Source: CAYREV01 sp964423345
GTDB lineage: Bacteria; Bacteroidota; Rhodothermia; Balneolales; Balneolaceae
Assembly (NCBI GenBank): GCA_964423345.1
Contig: CAYREV010000016.1
Span: 1-63,173, forward strand
DNA length: 63,173 bases
Direction: 5' to 3'
Part shown: one piece after another, positions 60,226-63,173 of the stretch
Numbering within the stretch: position 1 is the stretch's first letter
How the letters are laid out: each line of letters starts with the position of its first letter
Position numbers and translations under genes: made by a program
Notes under the pieces: generated by a model
Database searches by the model: none
What the model was told of the DNA's origin: nothing
What the model saw: only the letters and a program-made list of their open reading frames with translations

Positions 60226-61044
60226 TTATTCGGTTCGTTCTGCGGGATTTTCGAACTCTCGGCTCATCAGTTTTCGGGCCCGGTATTGTACGTAGCGATC
60301 CGGAATCAGTGTGGGAGGGGCCGGCTGCAGGGCTTTTATTCGCAGGAGCTGTTCTCTCGCCTCCTCTTTACGATCGAACTTCAGCAGTATTTCGGCATTT
60401 AAAAGCAGGTTGGTGAAGTGTTCCGGGGCTATTTTCATCGCTTTGGTTACCAGTTCCAGTGCTTTTTCGTCGGATGGCCAGCCCATAACCAGCGGGATCT
60501 TCGGAGTATGGAAATGAACCTGTGCCAATATGCGATAGCCTCCTCCACCCTCATATTCAGGGTCCAGTTCAATAATATCCTTGCACAGCGACCGCAGGGT
60601 GCCGGCGACGCCGCTGGTGGCTGACGCCAGGAAACCGTGCGTTTCGGCCCATCGCCCCAGGTTGGCCCCATACCAGAACTTGATTCCCACCGATTCCGGG
60701 AAGCGTGAAGCGGCCTTCTCTCCCAAATCACGTCCCCGGTCATACACTTCGGCCTCACCGTCATCGTCCAGGCCCGTATACATGCCTTTGAAATAATAGG
60801 ACTTGAGTAGATAAAGGGCTGCTTCTCGGGGACGGACATCCTCCTCCCAGGCTTCCTCGAAGGCTTTTATGGCCCGGTTGATATATTGCGGTTCCGCCCT
60901 GAATGAGTCGGCTTGGGTGGCTCGCTGCCTGTACCATTCCATTCCCTCTTCGAATGAGTTTTGCTGTGCCTTGAGCAGGAAAGGGGACAAGGCTAAAACT
61001 ACTGCCATGATCAAGAAAATGAAGATACGGCGGTATTCAGCCAT
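60226..61044 (-). CDS. TatT-like / TPR periplasmic protein
   Basis: A 272-residue protein if it starts at ATG 61044 (MAEYRRIFIFLIMAVVLALS, good signal peptide, cut near LKAQ); an ATG at 61083 would add 13 residues. Helical repeats follow: IKAFEEAWEEDVRPREAALYLLKSYYF, FPESVGIKFWYGANLGRWAE, and ALELVTKAMKIAPEHFTNLLLNAEIL. This resembles TRAP-transporter T-component (TatT) proteins, which are periplasmic TPR-like trimers. No TRAP transporter genes are in the window. Assignment is moderate. Confidence 0.7.
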   Translation of the reverse strand: MAEYRRIFIFLIMAVVLALSPFLLKAQQNSFEEGMEWYRQRATQADSFRAEPQYINRAIKAFEEAWEEDVRPREAALYLLKSYYFKGMYTGLDDDGEAEVYDRGRDLGEKAASRFPESVGIKFWYGANLGRWAETHGFLASATSGVAGTLRSLCKDIIELDPEYEGGGGYRILAQVHFHTPKIPLVMGWPSDEKALELVTKAMKIAPEHFTNLLLNAEILLKFDRKEEAREQLLRIKALQPAPPTLIPDRYVQYRARKLMSREFENPAERTE

Positions 61045-61172
61045 GAACGCAGTAGTTGATGCATGCTCCGTGAGATGATTCATTGTGACCCTTCAACAAC
61101 TACTTATACGGGACCATTCCTGTCTGCACAGATAGGCGGCAGAAAATATGTAGAGCTGTCAGCCTGGGGTTT

Positions 61173-61673
61173 CTACCAGAAGATCCAGAACCGTTTATAG
61201 CGGACTTTTTTAGCGCGCCAGGATAAGGCCTTGAGCGTTTTCTCATCTACCTCCTGTTCGTCCATGTCGATGCCCACCTCTTTGAAAAGGTTTTTGTAAT
61301 TTTCGACGCTCAGGTACTCCAGGAACCGCCTGAGCTGTTTCCGGTTGTAGCTCCGGTAGTTCTTCTCAATCAGGGAGATGATCTGCTCCCATTTTTGGGG
61401 TTCAACAGAGAGTTCGATGCCCAGGCCGATGGCATTTTCTGCAATTTCACTGGCCAGGCATTCGTTAAGCCGGTCTTCGAGGCTTTCGGGTACCGGTTCT
61501 GTTCGAAGAATTTTCGGTCCCCGGTGCTCTCTTGAGGCACGCGGGAAGTAGCTTTTCCACATTTCGTTGGTGGAGGGATGGTGATAGTAGACCACCCACT
61601 GTTCATTATCCTTTCGCAATTGGGTCATCTCTCGGATCAGCGAGAGCTGACGCTCATAGTCGAGTATATACAT
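61173..61673 (-). CDS. Hypothetical protein
   Basis: A 166-residue cytosolic protein without known motif. It is rich in charged helices (LSLIREMTQLRKDNEQWVVYY, ISLIEKNYRSYNRKQLRRFL) and ends in a basic, tryptophan-rich tail (WRAKKVRYKRFWIFW). A Tyr/His segment, VVYYHHPSTNEMWKSYFP, might be a functional patch. No paralogue or operon partner is visible: the TatT-like gene lies 89 bases downstream on the same strand. I cannot assign a role. Confidence 0.7.
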   Translation of the reverse strand: MYILDYERQLSLIREMTQLRKDNEQWVVYYHHPSTNEMWKSYFPRASREHRGPKILRTEPVPESLEDRLNECLASEIAENAIGLGIELSVEPQKWEQIISLIEKNYRSYNRKQLRRFLEYLSVENYKNLFKEVGIDMDEQEVDEKTLKALSWRAKKVRYKRFWIFW

Positions 61674-61980
61674 AAGTCTTCTCGTCTTGTTTACGACTAT
61701 TTATATAGACTTCATTCAGAAAAAAAGGTTCCCGGCCGGTTCCTGATTTTTAACGGTTTGAAATTATCGGCGGTCCAGGCGAAAGAGAAAGGGGATCCTC
61801 CGCCTGAGGTCATTGAGCACCTATTTTAGTAACAAACCCTGAATATTTCATGCTGCTATATATTTATCTATACCTATTGATAAACATGGAGTTATTTGCT
61901 TACTTGGATTAAATGGCTAAAAAACAGCTGTTTACTATCCGTAGGATCTTATCTTAGAAAAAATATTGAGGGATACAGTT

Positions 61981-62871
61981 ATGAGACGCTTTTTCAAATG
62001 GGTGATGTGGATTATCGGCTCTCTGCTCGGGCTGGCGCTTATCGCCCTTGCATACATCTACATTGACACACACCAGAAAATTCACCAAACATATGAAGTC
62101 AATTACAGCCTGGAAAATTTTGAGCTGCCCACCGATTCGGCCTCCATTGCCGAAGGCAAGCGGTTGGCCCGCATCAAGGGCTGTTTTGACGGCTGCCACG
62201 GCAAAGGCGCCGAAGGGGGACCGTTTGCCCAGTTCGGGATCAGCACCCGCTTGCCCGCTCCCAACCTGACCAAGGCAATTGACAAATATTCGATGGAGGA
62301 ATTTGAAAAGATTGTCCGCCACGGCATCCGTCCCGACGGGACGGGGGTTATAGCCATGCCCTCCGACATGTTTTATAACCTGAGCAACGAGGATTTGGGC
62401 AAAATCATGGCCTTTCTGAAAAGCCTGCCCGAAAAAGAGGGCCCCGACCTGCCCGATCGGAATATCGGCCCGTTGGCCCGGACTATGATGGTCATCAATG
62501 ACCTGCCTTTATTCAAGGCCGAGGAGATAGATCACCAGGCACCCCGGATAGAGGCGGATCCTGAGGTCAATCCGGTCAAATACGGGAAATACCTGGCCGT
62601 CACCACCTGTACGGAGTGCCACGGGATGAACCTTATGGGCAACGGCGACCAAACCCCGGCCCTGACGGTGGTATCGGGCTATACGAATGAGGACCTCAAA
62701 CACCTGTTTAAAACCGGCGAGGCCCTGGGCGGGCGTGAATTGGAGCTGATGTCATCCGTCAGCCGGTCCCGCTTCAGCCATTTCACCGACGAGGAGGTGG
62801 AAGCCATTCATGCTTACCTGAGTACCATGGGCAACTCTTCCGGGGAGGTGCGGGAGATTACTGCGGATTAG
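61981..62871 (+). CDS. Two-haem cytochrome c, one site with a CX3CH motif
   Basis: This protein has 296 residues. A signal anchor (about 5-30) is followed by two cytochrome c domains. The first haem motif reads CFDGCH (near residue 68), with three residues between the cysteines rather than two; the second is the normal CTECH (near 211). Candidate distal Met ligands are MPSDMF (near 122) and a later Met. It starts at ATG 61981; a TTG at 61966 is a weaker alternative. A GMC oxidoreductase is convergent immediately downstream, and such flavoenzymes often pass electrons to cytochromes of this type, but orientation argues against one operon. Confidence 0.88.
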   Translation: MRRFFKWVMWIIGSLLGLALIALAYIYIDTHQKIHQTYEVNYSLENFELPTDSASIAEGKRLARIKGCFDGCHGKGAEGGPFAQFGISTRLPAPNLTKAIDKYSMEEFEKIVRHGIRPDGTGVIAMPSDMFYNLSNEDLGKIMAFLKSLPEKEGPDLPDRNIGPLARTMMVINDLPLFKAEEIDHQAPRIEADPEVNPVKYGKYLAVTTCTECHGMNLMGNGDQTPALTVVSGYTNEDLKHLFKTGEALGGRELELMSSVSRSRFSHFTDEEVEAIHAYLSTMGNSSGEVREITAD

Positions 62872-62878
62872 AATAAGC

Positions 62879-62905
62879 CTTGATGTCCTCTCTTATTTCA
62901 TCAAG
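62879..62905. terminator. Hairpin between convergent cytochrome c and GMC genes
   Basis: CTTGATG (62879-62885) and CATCAAG (62899-62905) form a perfect 7-bp stem with a 13-base loop, eight bases after the cytochrome stop. No T run follows on the plus strand; termination is likely but not certain. Confidence 0.4.
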
Positions 62906-62968
62906 AGGTAAGCCTTGGCCTTACAACACGCAATTATAGCTAAATAACTTATAGATATGACGAGCCTA

Positions 62969-63173
62969 CTAAATTTGATTTTTAATAAAATCAGATAACC
63001 GGAGTGACAGGGCAACTAAGGTTAGGGTAGGATTTGCTGCTCCGGCCGTTGGAAAGCAGGCAGATCCGGCCACATATAAATTTTTAATCCCGTGTACCTG
63101 ACAGTTAGCATCTACGACTCCCTGCTTGGGATCTTCGCTCATCCTGGTTGTCCCCATGTGATGCCAACCCCCG
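62969..63173 (-). CDS. GMC-family oxidoreductase, C-terminal end (cut by window edge)
   Basis: The last ~68 residues of an FAD-dependent glucose-methanol-choline oxidoreductase. Reading into the window, GGWHHMGTTRMSEDPKQG is the conserved catalytic/FAD region (the second His of HH is typical), followed by VHGIKNLYVAGSACFPTAGA and NPTLTLVALSLRLSDFI, the family C-terminus. The 5' part lies beyond the window. Substrate cannot be judged; relatives oxidise sugars, sorbosone-type aldehydes or alcohols. It converges on the cytochrome c gene. Confidence 0.93.
   Translation of the reverse strand, partial: GGWHHMGTTRMSEDPKQGVVDANCQVHGIKNLYVAGSACFPTAGAANPTLTLVALSLRLSDFIKNQI

Noticed and set aside
61578..61829. 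83-codon plus-strand open frame
   Set aside because: Its first part is antisense to the 166-residue gene. The tail (KEKGDPPPEVIEHLF) looks slightly protein-like and might be a relic, but there is not enough to call a gene.

Overview
The window reads as a chromosomal segment of a Gram-negative bacterium of the Bacteroidota/Rhodothermota branch, most likely a Balneolaceae (Fodinibius/Balneola-like). This assignment is inferred from several things: outer-membrane barrels and porins, a DPP4-type peptidase, near absence of Shine-Dalgarno sequences, several promoters with the Bacteroidota -7 motif TAnnTTTG, and the general style of the proteins. It was not checked against a database. It is mostly ordinary core genome: about 55 protein genes, three tRNA genes, and no prophage, insertion sequence or CRISPR array. 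Three runs of N (14825-14834, 26912-27011, 35796-35895) mark assembly joins; two of them interrupt genes.

Layout. 1-12 kb: tRNA-Met, a cytochrome b561-like protein with a membrane-anchored LuxR regulator, a sterol-desaturase-family enzyme, a DUF368 lipid-carrier transporter, pcm, a large AsmA-like protein, two porins (OprB-like and OprO/P-like), and phosphoglucomutase divergent from the porins across a perfect 14-bp palindrome. 12-26 kb: ZIP transporter, DPP4 peptidase, cysS, lgt, a conserved outer-membrane protein, MscS, OsmC, a 33-residue lipoprotein, rlmN, and the lepA/unknown/lepB operon. 26-35 kb: a thiamine-binding protein with a decayed partial copy beside it, a G-rich 20-bp minisatellite broken by a gap, then a complete histidine operon hisGDCBH-(GH114-like)-hisAF-hisIE. 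That operon is preceded by a His-rich 18-codon leader peptide, which is the strongest regulatory find here.

35-45 kb: a gapped formamidase, a thiol-stress group (OsmC, Rrf2, MsrB), tRNA-Pro, gapA, an ankyrin protein, the tight HU/ruvX/def/fmt operon, and a bifunctional Rel/SpoT. 45-53 kb: tRNA-Leu followed by a structured 162-bp segment ending in a repeat of the tRNA 3' end, then signalling genes: a HisKA_2 kinase divergent from a single-domain receiver, an M1 peptidase, and a HisKA/OmpR pair with overlapping genes. 53-63 kb: an FMN reductase, rarA, an acyl-CoA carboxylase beta subunit, a 609-residue unknown protein with a very acidic middle, an ABC ATPase, a 54-residue zinc-ribbon protein, a GroES paralogue, a TatT-like secreted protein, an unknown, a two-haem cytochrome c and the end of a GMC oxidoreductase.

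The items most worth following are the his leader peptide, the GH114-like gene inside the his operon, the HisB phosphatase domain that has lost its aspartates, the acidic 609-residue protein, the tRNA-Leu-flanked element, and several small genes (zinc ribbon, small lipoprotein, 29-residue membrane peptide).
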